From JBEIFW01 sp044370695 (GTDB lineage: Bacteria; Actinomycetota; Acidimicrobiia; Acidimicrobiales; Ilumatobacteraceae), in assembly GCA_044370695.1 (NCBI GenBank), contig JBILVB010000183.1, positions 1 through 6,767 on the forward strand: a stretch of 6,767 bases of DNA, in the 5' to 3' direction. The first letter of the stretch is position 1. Each line of letters begins with the position of its first letter. The position numbers and the translations under genes are program-made. The notes beneath the pieces were generated by a model. The model searched no databases. It was not told the DNA's origin and worked only from the letters and a program-made list of their open reading frames with translations. Below are positions 6,616 to 6,767 of the stretch, piece after piece.

Positions 6616-6648
6616 CTTTCGCTCCGAATCAACGAGACTACGGACGGA

Positions 6649-6654
6649 CAAGGA
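6649..6654 (+). promoter_or_regulatory. Ribosome binding site of the last gene
   Basis: AAGGAG, a near-perfect Shine-Dalgarno sequence, lies seven bases before the ATG at 6662. It is by far the clearest ribosome binding site in the window and fixes the start of the partial gene. Confidence 0.75.
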
Positions 6655-6661
6655 GCCTCAC

Positions 6662-6767
6662 ATGCCGATCTTCGAGGCGGCCAACGGCCAACTGACCGCG
6701 TTGCACCAGGTCCGCCCGGGCGCGGACCTTTACGAGTCCGAGATCGAGAACCTGTGGTGGGCCAACG
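6662..6767 (+). CDS. 5' end of a hypothetical protein, possibly PD-(D/E)XK nuclease-like
   Basis: Only the first 35 residues are inside the window; the frame is open at the right edge. The protein begins MPIFEAANGQLTAL and continues to PGADLYESEIENLWWAN. The pattern of a short strand, a proline-glycine turn, then 'DLYESEIE(D/N)L(V/W)W' resembles the start of actinobacterial hypothetical proteins that go on to a PD-(D/E)XK-type (NucS/DUF91-like) nuclease core. That is from memory of the family style; the catalytic part is not in view, so the function is tentative. The strong AAGGAG site supports the start. The gene is separated from the response regulator by 303 bases and is probably transcribed independently. 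Confidence 0.7.
   Translation, partial: MPIFEAANGQLTALHQVRPGADLYESEIENLWWAN

Noticed and set aside
1..6767. CRISPR arrays, insertion sequences or long direct repeats
   Set aside because: No regularly spaced repeats, transposase-like protein or terminal inverted repeats were seen on reading either strand.

Overview
The window is high-GC DNA with strong G/C preference at third codon positions. Leaderless-looking starts, GTGA/ATGA stop-start overlaps and the protein styles point to an actinobacterium (Actinomycetota). An Acidimicrobiia-like host is possible, but that is only an impression from codon style. All convincing genes lie on the + strand.

Layout: (1) 14-655, a TetR/AcrR-family repressor with a strong hairpin in its last codons. 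(2) 656-1204, a 549-base stretch without an intact gene; 787-963 encodes the C-terminal part of a VapC-like PIN-domain toxin whose front half is missing, and 964-1204 shows nothing convincing. (3) 1205-4446, an ABC ATPase and an 844-residue FtsX/MacB-type permease whose genes overlap by four bases (GTGA). (4) 4447-4550, a short spacer packed with inverted repeats, probably a promoter or operator. (5) 4551-6358, a DesK/NarL-type two-component system: a multi-spanning membrane histidine kinase and a LuxR-type response regulator, overlapping by four bases (ATGA). (6) 6359-6661, a hairpin just after the regulator stop, then a start-less open frame that reads like the tail of a protein. (7) 6662 to the window end, the 5' end of a gene with a good ribosome binding site, possibly a PD-(D/E)XK-type nuclease-like protein.

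Working model (inference): kinase and regulator sense a membrane or envelope signal and control the ATPase/permease pair, which would move or extract a hydrophobic or peptide-like substrate at the outer face of the membrane. The TetR protein may control its own region or an unseen neighbour; nothing in the window ties it to the transporter.

I see no CRISPR array, tRNA, rRNA, insertion sequence or clearly new multi-gene system. The most interesting points are the repeat-rich spacer before the kinase, the kinase start choice, the toxin remnant, and the orphan frame before the last gene.
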